NCBI RefSeq assembly: GCF_000204055.1
Contig: NW_006768887.1
Location: 50,557-71,300 of the forward strand
Source of the DNA: Melampsora larici-populina 98AG31
Lineage: Eukaryota > Basidiomycota > Pucciniomycetes > Pucciniales > Melampsoraceae
DNA length: 20,744 nt
Direction: 5' to 3'
Made by a program: the position numbers and the translations under genes. The notes below the pieces were generated by a model that was not told the DNA's origin, did no database searches, and was given only the letters and a program-made list of their open reading frames with translations. This document shows positions 9,316 through 17,853 of this stretch, in pieces (position 1 is the stretch's first letter; each line of letters opens with the position of its first letter).

Positions 9316-10336
9316 TGTCAGCCCTGAGTACTGAACCAGCGTACCAATGGGCGACAAATATATTGAAAAACCTTAAAAACAGCAATTACAACTCAAGGCT
9401 CAGTTTCAAGAGTCAAGTTACATATGAATTGGCATATGTAACATGTGAAAAACTTACATCAAAGAGTGTGTACGTACACAACTTTCATGTGAACCAAAGC
9501 TACATATATTTCACAGACGTAACACATATGTAACAAGTGAAATATACTTATAACCCAATAGTAACCGTGTTACTGTAGTTAACCTAACCTTAGAACCACA
9601 ATTTGTGCGCACTTGTAGTCCAAAGATTCTCAAGGTTTAGACTATATAAACCCTGAAGATCCCACCAGTTTTGAATCATCACATTAACATTCAACAACTT
9701 TACAAATTGCTCATTTCATCTTCCTAGAACTTTTAAACTTTGTCTAACATCTACAAACTTTAAAAGCCTGATTCTACGAACTTTGAATCTTCAACCTTGT
9801 GTCTTGTTGACTTTATTGTGTGCGCATCAAAACTTTGTTTCTATCTGATTAGACTCTATAATCAGTTAGTTTCGTAATATCCATTTGGTGGAATTACGTA
9901 TAAGGAAGTAGTCCTTGAGTAAGGCTTATATCAGATCAGGGATTCATCTGATATAAGAAACTCTAAATCTACGGGGAACCTCTATTAGTCAGAGTTTAAA
10001 GTTCCTGGTGTTAAGATAGACTTTAACACCTCCTTTATTGATCATTCTTTGTACAAGAAGTGACTCAATTTAGGCTTGAGAACTGCGCGTCAGTGGCTCT
10101 ATTTTAATTGTTGCAAATAAGAACAATTACCCAAAATCCCTGGGCGTGAAATCCTTTGTTAAAAGGTCATCTAACTGGAGTCTTTACTTGTTTATCACCA
10201 GTAAAGCTTCTACGCCCACGTCTTTAAATACTCCAACTCGTGGATTGTAATCCCCACGAGTCTAGTAGAAGTTTGTTTAAACTTCCATCTCCTTTTTATT
10301 GACTCTACTAGCCCAACAGACGCTAGTAGGCTCACA
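9316..10336 (+). repeat. 3' LTR (1021 bp)
   Basis: Starts TGTCAG and ends GCTCACA, with the canonical TG...CA ends. Bases 9594-10336 match the visible 5' LTR with one difference (T10274). The first 278 bases have no partner in this window, so the 5' boundary depends on the polypurine tract and the TG. Confidence 0.85.
9643..9650 (+). promoter_or_regulatory. Putative TATA box in 3' LTR
   Basis: Copy of the TATATAAA in the 5' LTR. It could drive read-through transcription into the downstream region. Confidence 0.4.
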
Positions 10337-11181
10337 ATCCTGTTACTGACCGGATACCTGAGAACTTTAGGATCCAGGTCTCATTATAATATCAAAGGAT
10401 CACACTACTTGCACAGGGTCCAAATCTTATACTCGCGACACATTAGCAAAGAAATCATACATGTTTGGTATCAAGCTAGGTATTACTCATACTGAGTATT
10501 TGTTGATTGACTTGACTCAACTCCAGCCAGGTATAAAGAGCGCGTTCCATGGCTGCACAAAGTGCAGCCTGGCACCAAAAATACAACAATCTCAACACAA
10601 TCTTGGAAAATGCTCTGCTAACACGTTGTGAGTGCAAAATTTGGACCCTGTGTTGGCGCCCGGTTTGAGAAAAGCCGCCCGGTATTCAGAATTTGGCACA
10701 CTTTTGCCGCACGGTTTCAAATCTCAAGACCGCCAAACCATTTTTGGAATTCACCTGCTGAGGAGACAACAAGTTCCCTCTCTCTCTCCAATCTTGCTCG
10801 CTCACTCTTTCGTCAAGTTCAAACCCAAACCACATGTATTTCCTTCTCATATTTCGTTTGTTTCATTCAAATTATAGTTGTTGGTAACACGTAATTAACA
10901 AATGTGAATGTGATGTAATTCAGACTTTAATATTGGGATGTAATTATGCTAACGGTTTGGATCTTTTCTTATGCCCTTGTAGCTCCACAGCCATGATGTC
11001 ATTTCTGTTTTCCATCTTTACCAAATTTCATCATGCTTCATTCCCATAGCGTTCACAATCAATTTTCTCTTCAATTCATTTCTTCTATTGGGATATTTTT
11101 TGCGTATGCTTATAGCCAAGCTTCATATATCATTCACAGTTAAATATCTTCACACATGTTTTCTTAAGAAGACCAATTTCT
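10337..11181. other. Region without recognisable gene
   Basis: Flank between the retrotransposon and the DIRS-like remnant. It holds a strong hairpin at 10551-10569 (GGCTGCAC-AAA-GTGCAGCC), which lies within the longer imperfect stem 10548-10572. Short ORFs at 10628-10894 overlap each other in two frames and look like chance. It may be the 5' part of the following decayed element, but no element end is identifiable. Confidence 0.4.
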
Positions 11182-11187
11182 AGGAAT

Positions 11188-12152
11188 TGGTTTAAGCAAT
11201 GGTCTAAATTTGCTACCGGTCTCATCGATCTTGACAAAGCTGAAAATTGTTTGTTTCATAAAAATGAATGTCCCATGCCAACCAACCCTGTTGTTTCAGC
11301 CAACGATCCAGTTTATGTCTTTGATATTAAGGAAAATCCAACCTATCCTCCAGATCCACCTAAATCCAATCGTTGATCTCCTACAAAGAGTATCTGTATT
11401 CTCAATGATGTCCATATTCTTACGCAAGCCCAAATTGATAATGCGCAGAAAGCTAGGGATTTGCTTGACTCTCAAAACCCTCCTAGACGTTCAACATCAA
11501 TATCTCCTTTTGTCGCTAGGGACAGAGGCTGTAATAAATCCGTGCCTGATTTCGAAGATGATGACTCGGAAGCTAAAAAAGTCAAGATGCAACAATCATG
11601 GGAATTCATCAAACACGCTCATGCAGGACCCGCAGCAGAAATTCACCTTTCTGAATCCACATTGGTCTTTGCTAAAGCCATCAGAGGTTACGCCCCTAAT
11701 ATTTCACAGGCAGTTGAGTCTTTCAATAATCTGGTTAACCGTCAGATTTTTTTCCGGCTAATCTCTTGAAAGAATTACTACAAGAAAAATATATTGATCT
11801 TAGAAGGATTAAAGGAGAGTATATGGCTGAGCAAAAAGGTATCACGATGAATCTCATAGTCACGGGTAAGGACAAGGACATTGAGATTCAGAACAAGAAA
11901 ATCACTAGTAAATTGGATGATATCCAAGATTGGTGTTACTATTTCGACATGTTACAACAAGCATATCAAGAAGCATTTCCAAAGGGTTTTAAATGTTTTC
12001 TTCTTTATTCTAATTGGATTAAAGCGGAATTTATGTCCAGTGGTAAAAAGGCGGATTGGACTTGCGCTCTTAGAAGTCAATTTGTGATTTGCTGTGAAAT
12101 ATCCTTTGCGGATTGGAACCATCCATCTCTGTCAACCCTTAGGACCCCTTAG
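11188..12152 (+). pseudogene. Gag-like protein of DIRS-like element, broken
   Basis: Protein-like reading from WFKQWSKFATG at 11188. The frame has a TGA at 11374-11376 inside otherwise continuous coding, consistent with a CGA-to-TGA change. It continues through an acidic and lysine-rich part (FEDDDSEAKKVK) to the T7 run at 11747-11753, where a one-base indel moves the frame from the 11461-11769 ORF to the 11766-12152 ORF. The latter carries NLLKELLQEKYIDLRRIKGEY and a W/Y-rich stretch before another frame break near 12100-12150. An AG acceptor (TTTCTAG) just before 11182 could begin this exon. Assignment as DIRS gag-like rests on its position ahead of the RT fragment, not on a recognised domain. 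Confidence 0.5.
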
Positions 12153-12612
12153 GACTTGTTACATGTCAAAATCTTTTGATCAAAAGCTTCAGACACCTTC
12201 ATCAAGTAGCCATCACTTTGTTCAGCCTTTTCGTCAAAGATCCAATCAACAACATCAACAATTCACGATTCTCCCCTCTGCTACAGATCTACGTATAAAC
12301 ATAAAGGTCTGGAGCAGGTCTTGACGATCACAAGCAATTCGGCTTCGCGCACAACCTGGGGCATTGCAAGATTGGCAAACCGCTTTGTCCTCACATCCAT
12401 TTCTGTGTTGGTTTTACTTTATTCTCTTGAATATGTTCAACAATTATTTGTTCCTAATTGTCTGACATATGAGTTTCTTTTTAGAACGTTAAAGGATTCA
12501 GAAAGGATCACAAAGGATGCGACCATGTCTGAGGACATAGGTCTTCAAGAATTCCATGACTCCGATCCTATTGACCGGTTTGTGTTCTCTGCTTTGCTTT
12601 GTCTGACTAGCA
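12153..12612 (+). pseudogene. C-terminal gag fragment with Cys/His zinc-finger-like motif
   Basis: A Gln/Ser-rich stretch (frame of 12094-12324) gives way after a frame change to LDDHKQFGFAHNLGHCKIG followed by KPLCPHIHFC (12319-12406). Then comes a likely intron 12407-12484 (acceptor TTTCTTTTTAG, branch-like CTGAC) and NVKGFRKDHKGCDH. The Cys/His spacing suggests a zinc-binding motif split by the intron. After it the frame is lost. A GTATGT donor at 12613 and TTTGTCAG acceptor at 12668 suggest another intron before the RT fragment. Confidence 0.4.
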
Positions 12613-12669
12613 GTATGTACACATGATATATTACACTATTCTGATGTTTTCTGAATAACCTTTGTCAGA

Positions 12670-13335
12670 TGGCCTTTGGATTCAGAATCTTCATCTGAAT
12701 CCTTACCCACAGATTTGGAAAATGTCTCTCAAAAGTTTCTCCATGGCTATACGTGGGATGGTGTTAATCCTATGGGTTATTCTCCGGCAATCGAGTCAAG
12801 CATTTACGCCCTGCCCTTTCCTGACGCCCCTCCATTATCAGAAGATATTCACGCGGCCTTCCCCTTAGAACAATACCCAGATTGGTTCAAAATAGTGACA
12901 CCAATCAATGTGGATAAGTTTGAAGCCTTACTAACTAAGCATCCAAATCGGCCTTTTGTGGATTCCGTGTTAAAAGGCCTTTGTAAAGGCTTTTGGCCGA
13001 GACCATCTTCACCCAACGCTGATATAATTGAAGGACCAAATCGTATTTCTTCACCTGAAAATCAAGCTCTATCAGAATCCCAGTGTCAAGAGGAAATAGA
13101 TAAAGGAAGATTTTCAAAAGAATTTGCGACCTTATTAGAAGGCATGAAGGTGCTCCCATTACTCATGGTAATTAAGAAGAATTCAACCAAAATGTGTGTC
13201 TGCTCAAATATGAGCGCAGGTTGCCCTTCCCCAAACAATCTCGTCAAAAAAGAAGACATTCCTCTTGCGTTTGATAATTTGAAAACATGGATTCCCTTTT
13301 TAATAGATATGAAGAGTGAGATATTCAAGTCCTAG
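12670..13335 (+). pseudogene. DIRS-type reverse transcriptase, N-terminal fragment
   Basis: An open stretch encoding about 220 residues. The block TPINVDKFEALLTKHPNRPF followed by a LCKGFWP-like segment, then EEIDKGRFSKEF, LPLLMVIKKNSTKMCVCSN and MSAGCPSPNNL...DIPLAFDNL, matches my knowledge of the N-terminal region of DIRS/YR-type RTs, where the equivalents are a TPLNV...HPDR block, EEIxxGR, and VPKKNxxKxR. The fragment stops at TAG 13333-13335, before the DIKSAY and YxDD catalytic blocks, so it cannot be active. The likely intron 12613-12668 lies just upstream. Confidence 0.65.
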
Positions 13336-13458
13336 CTACCGGGTGGGCGCCCTAGGGGCGCTGGGATCATATGAAAAATACAGTTTTTAGCGCGGGACCG
13401 TATAATTTGGCTGCCCTTTGCCTGACGCCCTCCAAAACCATACGGTCTCGGGGCCCCA
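13336..13458. other. Junction between DIRS remnant and hairpin array
   Basis: GC-richer than its surroundings. It contains inverted GACCGTA at 13395-13401 and TACGGTC at 13441-13447, and a GGGCGCCC-type palindrome near 13345. It marks the truncation point of the RT fragment. No gene is visible. Confidence 0.35.
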
Positions 13459-13862
13459 GGTTGCTTTTCCAAAAGAAAAAGCGACCAGGAGACTCACTTT
13501 TTCAGTGAGAACATGCAAACTTGACCTGTCCAAGCCAGCCAAATGCGGTGAATATATGTTAAATCACCTTGTTTATTGCCTGGAGGTCGCTTTTCCAGGA
13601 GAAAAGGTGACCTGCAGGACCTATGTAGGGGCCATTTGCTCAGATTTGGACAAAGTACACCACTCAGAGGTGGCAGATACACCTCATGACAGTCAAAATT
13701 ATGCCTGGAGGTCGCTTTTTCAGGGGGAAAAGTGACCACCAGCACCTGTTTTGAGCCCATGTGGATGTATTTCAGTAGCATATGGGATCCCAAAGTGCAA
13801 TATAAGTGTCCTGTGAGGGCATTTACTGCTGCAAAGTCACTTTTTCAGTGTCAAAAGCGACC
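13459..13862. repeat. Four 28-nt hairpins at ~125-bp spacing
   Basis: Imperfect palindromes of the form GGTCGCTTTTTC...GAAAAGTGACC start at 13459, 13585, 13710 and 13835 (steps 126, 125, 125). Each is 28 bases long. Sequence between them shows little similarity apart from a shared TGCCTGGA just before the second and third. This could be an old tandem repeat in which only the hairpins are conserved. Confidence 0.6.
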
Positions 13863-13887
13863 ACAACCAGGTTTGACGGGCCAAGAA

Positions 13888-13997
13888 GGTTGCATTTTGA
13901 CTACATATGCAACCCTGGGTATTTCAACCAGGCCTAGTGGACTGGGCAGGCTGGCTCAGCGCCTTCAATGGTTGCATGAGAAAGCTGGATTGCAACC
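13888..13997. repeat. Two linking hairpins between the 125-bp and 52-bp arrays
   Basis: GGTTGCAT...ATGCAACC at 13888-13914 and GGTTGCAT...ATTGCAACC at 13970-13997. They share the stem of the 52-bp repeats to the right but are irregularly spaced. Confidence 0.5.
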
Positions 13998-14135
13998 AAC
14001 CGGAGCACATTTCATAGGGCGACAGCAGTATCTTGACAGTTATGCAACCATAAATAGATGTGAGGCGCTGATACCATGTGTAGACACCCGCCCGCTGAGC
14101 AAATTCACTGAAAGTCAATGACCAAGCTACTTATG

Positions 14136-14578
14136 GGTTGCATTTGACCTGCTGATGCAACCACAGAAAGGCAGTAAAACTGTGACGGTCGCATCAAGTG
14201 ACAAAATGCAACCACCAAAAGGCAGTAAAACTGCTGATGGTTGCATGCAGTGACAAAATGCAACCTCCGAAGAGCAGTACACTTGTTGACAGTTGCATTT
14301 AGTGACGAAATGCAACCACGGAAAGGGAGCAACACAGTTGGTAGTTGCATCAAGTGACAAAATGCAACCGCAGAAAGGGAGTACCACCAGGTACGGTTGC
14401 ATCCAGTGATAAAATGCAACCATGGAAAGGAAGTACCACTGTTGACGGTTGCATCCAGTGGTGAAATGCAACCCTGGAAAATGAGTCCCACTGTTGACGG
14501 TCGCATCTAGTAACAAGATGCAACCACCAAAAGGCAGTACAACTGTTGATGGTAGCATCCAGTCACAAAATGCAACCA
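14136..14578. repeat. 52-bp minisatellite, about 8 units, each with a 27-nt hairpin
   Basis: TGCAACC recurs at 14156, 14207, 14259, 14311, 14363, 14415, 14467, 14519 and 14571: one step of 51 and seven of exactly 52. Each unit holds GGTTGCAT, an 11-base loop like CCAGTGACAAA, and ATGCAACC, followed by a related 25-base spacer (ACCAAAAGGCAGTAAAACTG-like). The first hairpin, 14136-14162, has a divergent loop. Long reverse-strand ORFs across this region arise from the repetition and are not genes. Confidence 0.9.
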
Positions 14579-14771
14579 TCAAGATGGCCGGGCGAGGTTG
14601 GCTGCGCGCTGGATTGACTCAAAGGCCTCAAAACACATGTATAACATGCTGTGACTATGGAAGATTGCTTTAATTGCCCAATACAAATCACAACGTCTAA
14701 ATTGTTGTCAACAACACAATTTGCTGCAACAACAAAAAACTACCTCTGCCAACCTCGAACCATTCATTTGA
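14579..14771. other. Spacer between hairpin array and DNA transposon
   Basis: No gene. A short inverted repeat (AAATTGT/ACAATTT) is near 14700. It is the left flank of the transposon insertion site. Confidence 0.4.
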
Positions 14772-14773
14772 TA

Positions 14774-14918
14774 CAGTAGCATGCATAAAGCATGAAAAAA
14801 TCTCAAAACCAAACTGACCTGCTGGTCCGTGCCCTCTGCAAAGTTTGGCAAAACTGGACCGCCAAATCTCGCCAAACTTCGGAAAAACATGCCAGAGCAA
14901 CTACCGTGATCTTTGCAT
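14774..14918 (+). repeat. Left terminal inverted repeat
   Basis: Reverse complement of 20024-20168 except at 14821 (G; partner would give T) and 14862 (C; partner would give A). It lies 109 bases upstream of the transposase ATG and could carry its promoter. Confidence 0.92.
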
Positions 14919-15027
14919 GGGTTCACGAAGGATCCCAAAAACTTCCACCCCCCCTCCGATCCAGATCTCATTCCCCCATCCAATCACCTTGCTCCTATCC
15001 TCATCCATTATCAACCTTTTTGCTCGA

Positions 15028-16221
15028 ATGGGTCATCAATCCTACTCAGCGGATATCAAACTGCTGGCTGTCAAGATGGCCATGGATGATATTGATCTCA
15101 AGACAATCAACCTGACCCTTCGAGCATCGATCTCCGCCACTTCCCTTTGGCGCTGGAGAAAGCTCTACGATCAAACACGCAAGGTTATCCGTGATCCTAG
15201 CAAATACCAGCCTCGTGGCCGACCCCATTGACTGTCAGATGAACATCTTGCCGTACTTAACAAATTGGTTACCGACTGCCCCTCCATCTACCTCAATGAA
15301 TTGCAAAAACAGCTTGAACGAATAATTGGCATACCTGTCTCCCAATCAACCATTGGCCGCGAGTTGCACAACCGCTTAGGACTCTCGCATCTTATCACTC
15401 GGGGTGTTCATGCTGCGCAGTCAAAGGAGGCTTGAACTGCTTACATGCTAAGAGTTGGTCGCATTCCACCCGAGTATATGGTCTTTATTGGTAAGTTGTT
15501 TTTGTTTAAATAGCTTCTATGTCACTTCTCATCTTCATCGTTTCTAATCTTGGATCGTATCTTGTTTTTCATTTGGAAGATGAGTCTGGAGTCGTCGGGC
15601 GTGACTCTCTTCGAATGAAGAGCTGGGCCCCGACAGGCTCTCACACGGTTTGCCAGAAGCGCCACACCGAGCAAGACCACTACACAATTCTCCCTGCTGT
15701 ATGTGAGCGAGGAATGATTGCAGGAAGTGTCGTCAAAGGCCCTGTGGAAAGAACACATGTTGAACTATTCCTTGCACGCAAACTAGTGAGTTTTCTTCCA
15801 TCATGGGCCCTATTGGGGTCTGATTTCAATAACATTAGACGTGCTAATCGCAGTGTTATGTCTGCCATTGTAGCTCCCTCGTATGAACCCCTACCCCGCG
15901 GTTAACTCGGTCCTGGTGATGGACAACGCCCGGATACACCCCGGAGGACGAATTGAGCAGATGTGCAAGGATGCTGGTGTTATTTTAGTCTACTTACCCG
16001 CGTATTCACCTGACATGAACCCCATCGAGAATGCCTTCCACAGAATGAAGGCACAGTTACGGCAAGAAGAGCTTTGGTTTGACGTCCCTGATAAGGGAGA
16101 TTATCTTCTTTTAACAGCCGCGAAACTTATGAACCGGAGTTTATTACAACCACTGATTGCTTTTAGTGGTTATTCCACCGCTCGTTATTGGGAACGATAT
16201 AATGAAGAAGCTGCAGAATAA
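15028..16221 (+). pseudogene. Tc1/IS630-type DD34E transposase, two in-frame TGA codons
   Basis: Would cut and paste the surrounding element at TA sites. Exons 15028-15490, 15580-15785 and 15874-16221 join in phase to 338 residues, the usual Tc1 length. The N-terminus (residues 1-70: SYSADIKLLAVKMA ... LWRWRKLY) looks like the helix-turn-helix DNA-binding part. Catalytic residues are D155 (VFIDESG, completed across intron 1), D240 (VMDNARIH) and E275 (YSPDMNPIE), with 34 residues between the last two. Introns 15491-15579 (GTAAGT/GGAAG) and 15786-15873 (GTGAGT/TTGTAG) are consensus. TGA codons at residues 68 (15229) and 136 (15433) break it; both sit in TTGA, consistent with CGA-to-TGA. The catalytic core downstream is otherwise intact. 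The start was chosen as the ATG leading directly into the HTH region. Confidence 0.85.
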
Positions 16222-16339
16222 GTCACAAAAGAAATCTAATCGCTTTGTTCATGTTGTCCTTGTTTTGTTTGTTATTTGTGAGCGTGCATAAAGTTTCCTT
16301 AAACTTTGTCCTTCAGAAGTTGTCACCTATGTTTTAAAC

Positions 16340-16419
16340 AGCTTGTTTTGAAAAGCTTGCATGCATGCTTTTTACCTAGTTTGTCGGAACAATGTGATAA
16401 AAGCTTTTCAAAACAAGCT
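16340..16419. repeat. Perfect 19-bp inverted repeat downstream of transposase
   Basis: AGCTTGTTTTGAAAAGCTT (16340-16358) is mirrored by AAGCTTTTCAAAACAAGCT (16401-16419), with a 42-base loop that itself contains GCATGCATGC. It lies 118 bases after the transposase stop and could shape the 3' end of the transcript or be a small insertion; neither is shown. Confidence 0.5.
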
Positions 16420-16461
16420 CATTGTGATTAATCATTCACACTTTTTGAACTGTGAGCTTTG

Positions 16462-16494
16462 CAAAAGAGCTGTCTTTCCAAGCAGCCTCTTTTG
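16462..16494. repeat. Short inverted repeat CAAAAGAG/CTCTTTTG
   Basis: Arms 16462-16469 and 16487-16494, extended by CTG/CAG with one bulge. It stands next to the 19-bp inverted repeat and before the large palindrome. Confidence 0.35.
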
Positions 16495-16607
16495 AGATCC
16501 ACTTAAAAAATTGACCCAAATACTTGATTTGAAAACAAATTGTGCTCATGTGAGTACAACTATTTTTGTGCTGGTTTTTTTGATCAACCTACAAAGGCCG
16601 TTTTCTC

Positions 16608-17425
16608 ACACGACAAGAAAGATAATATTTTCTGGGCAGAAAATTAAATTATTGATACACAAAAATATTGAGAGGCCAGGAGGAGAGCAAAAAATGAATA
16701 AAAATATGCATCTTGTTCCCTGCGTTGAGAACTTCACTCTGCATATTTTTCCATATGTTTACAGTCCATATTGATAAGTGTACTAACAATAAACCTTCAC
16801 AATCATCCAATTACAACCTGTAACAAGCACTGAAATTTGGCTCATTAGTGTTTGGAGAAACTTTTGATTTCTGAAAATACTCATAACTTTTTCAATTCCG
16901 GTCCAAAACGATCGATTTTGGGTGCATTGGTAAGCTGGAATTATCCTCCAAATAGTTCATAATAGGACCACACAGCATGCTGGTCTGCTAAAAAAGATAT
17001 CATCTTTTTTATACATTTGTACATACAGATCCATAGAATGATTGTCATACTAGCTACATAGTTCTTGATCTTATGAAAGTTTGAGAGGAAGAGTTCAGCT
17101 TTCTAATGCACTTAAAATCGAGTGTTTTGAGGCAGCTTTGACAAGGTTATAGGTGTTTTCAGAAATCAAAAGTTTCTCTAAACACTAATGAGCCAAATTT
17201 CAGTGCTTGTTACAGGTTGTAATTGGATGGTTATGAAGGTTTATTGTTAGTACACTTATCAATACGGACTGTAAAAATATGGAAAAATATGGAGAGTGAA
17301 GCTCTCACCGCAGGGAACAAGATGCATATTTTTAATTATTTTTTGCCCTTCTCCTGGCCTCTCAATATTTTTGTGTATCAATAATTTAATTTTCTGCCCA
17401 GAAAATATTATATTTCGTGTAGTGT
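16608..17425. mobile_element. 818-bp palindromic (foldback/MITE-like) insert
   Basis: The left arm from 16608 is the reverse complement of the right arm ending at 17425 without net gaps. The outer 270 bases are about 95% identical; the inner part, to about 16943 on the left and 17090 on the right, is clearly related but more diverged. The centre, near 17016, holds a perfect small palindrome AAAAAAGAT-ATC-ATCTTTTTT (16990-17010). It encodes no gene. It lies between the 3' ends of the two convergent genes. No clear target duplication was found, so it may be a nested foldback element or an inverted duplication. Confidence 0.7.
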
Positions 17426-17853
17426 CAAGATCTCAATCCGTTTTGAGTATTTTCTTAAAACGTTTTTGGTAAAATTGGGTAGATCAAAACCAATGAATTC
17501 CACAAACTCTCAAAAGTGGGCTTTGGATTCTTTCAAAGGACCTCAAATTTTGAAGTTGATCAAAGTGGCTCTGTGCAACTGTTAAAGATTCATGAGACAG
17601 TTCATTTATTCTTTCATAGGAGTGGGGATGGGAAAATTCAAAAGCACACATTTTGGCTATGGCTAGACAATAAACGTGAAGGCGTACATATCTTGATGAG
17701 ATGGACATTGGTTATCATGAACATAAGATGAGAGAAACTCGTGAATGGGGAGATGCAGGACACAAGAGAAACTTCAAATCCACACAAACATGAAATTCGC
17801 ATCAACAAAGAATAAAGAGAGCAAACTAGTCCTGAACAATCTTAGTCGATGAT
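17426..17853. other. Region without gene, 3' flank of the accessory gene
   Basis: Short ORFs on both strands (17484-17731) overlap each other and have no recognisable features. It probably contains the 3' untranslated region of the minus-strand gene. Confidence 0.4.

Larger units (their letters stand above)
1..10336 (+). mobile_element. Ty3/gypsy chromovirus LTR retrotransposon (5' end cut by window)
   Basis: A nearly complete LTR retrotransposon. Direct repeats lie at 1-743 and 9594-10336, with one mismatch (C681 against T10274). They enclose a primer-binding site, a long leader, a gag-like region, protease, RT, RNase H, integrase and a C-terminal chromodomain, then a polypurine tract. This domain order defines the chromovirus branch of Ty3/gypsy. 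The first 278 bases of the 5' LTR lie outside the window, so the target duplication cannot be checked; the bases after the 3' LTR are ATCCT. The near-identical LTRs indicate recent insertion. Confidence 0.95.
11182..13335 (+). mobile_element. Decayed, 3'-truncated DIRS-like retroelement
   Basis: Consecutive protein-like fragments on the same strand form a gag-like protein, a Cys/His zinc-finger fragment and the N-terminal part of a reverse transcriptase of the DIRS type (tyrosine-recombinase retrotransposons). The coding parts are broken by a TGA, frameshifts and apparent introns. The RT stops before its catalytic YxDD region, and no RNase H, methylase or recombinase follows. The remainder was deleted or displaced by the repeat array to the right. 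Boundaries are approximate and no inverted or split repeats were identified. Confidence 0.6.

Noticed and set aside
10628..10894. Overlapping 81- and 88-codon ORFs
   Set aside because: Two frames cover the same bases, with no recognisable features and no splice context.
14136..14578. CRISPR-like array: 27-nt palindromic repeats with 25-nt spacers
   Set aside because: The spacers are similar to each other, so the true unit is a 52-bp tandem repeat; the setting is also eukaryotic with introns and LTR elements.
14105..14582. Two long reverse-strand ORFs of 133 and 151 codons
   Set aside because: They lie wholly in the 52-bp repeat. Because 52 is not a multiple of three, the same bases are read in all frames, giving spurious repetitive protein.
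14792..15115. ORF beginning in the left inverted repeat, and its counterpart at 19815-20150 on the reverse strand
   Set aside because: Both share their N-terminal part only because the inverted repeat is duplicated. Their continuations are unrelated and each overlaps a better-supported gene.
16511..16774. 87-codon ORF in the palindrome
   Set aside because: It spans the edge of the palindromic insert, and its composition is typical of AT-rich non-coding sequence.
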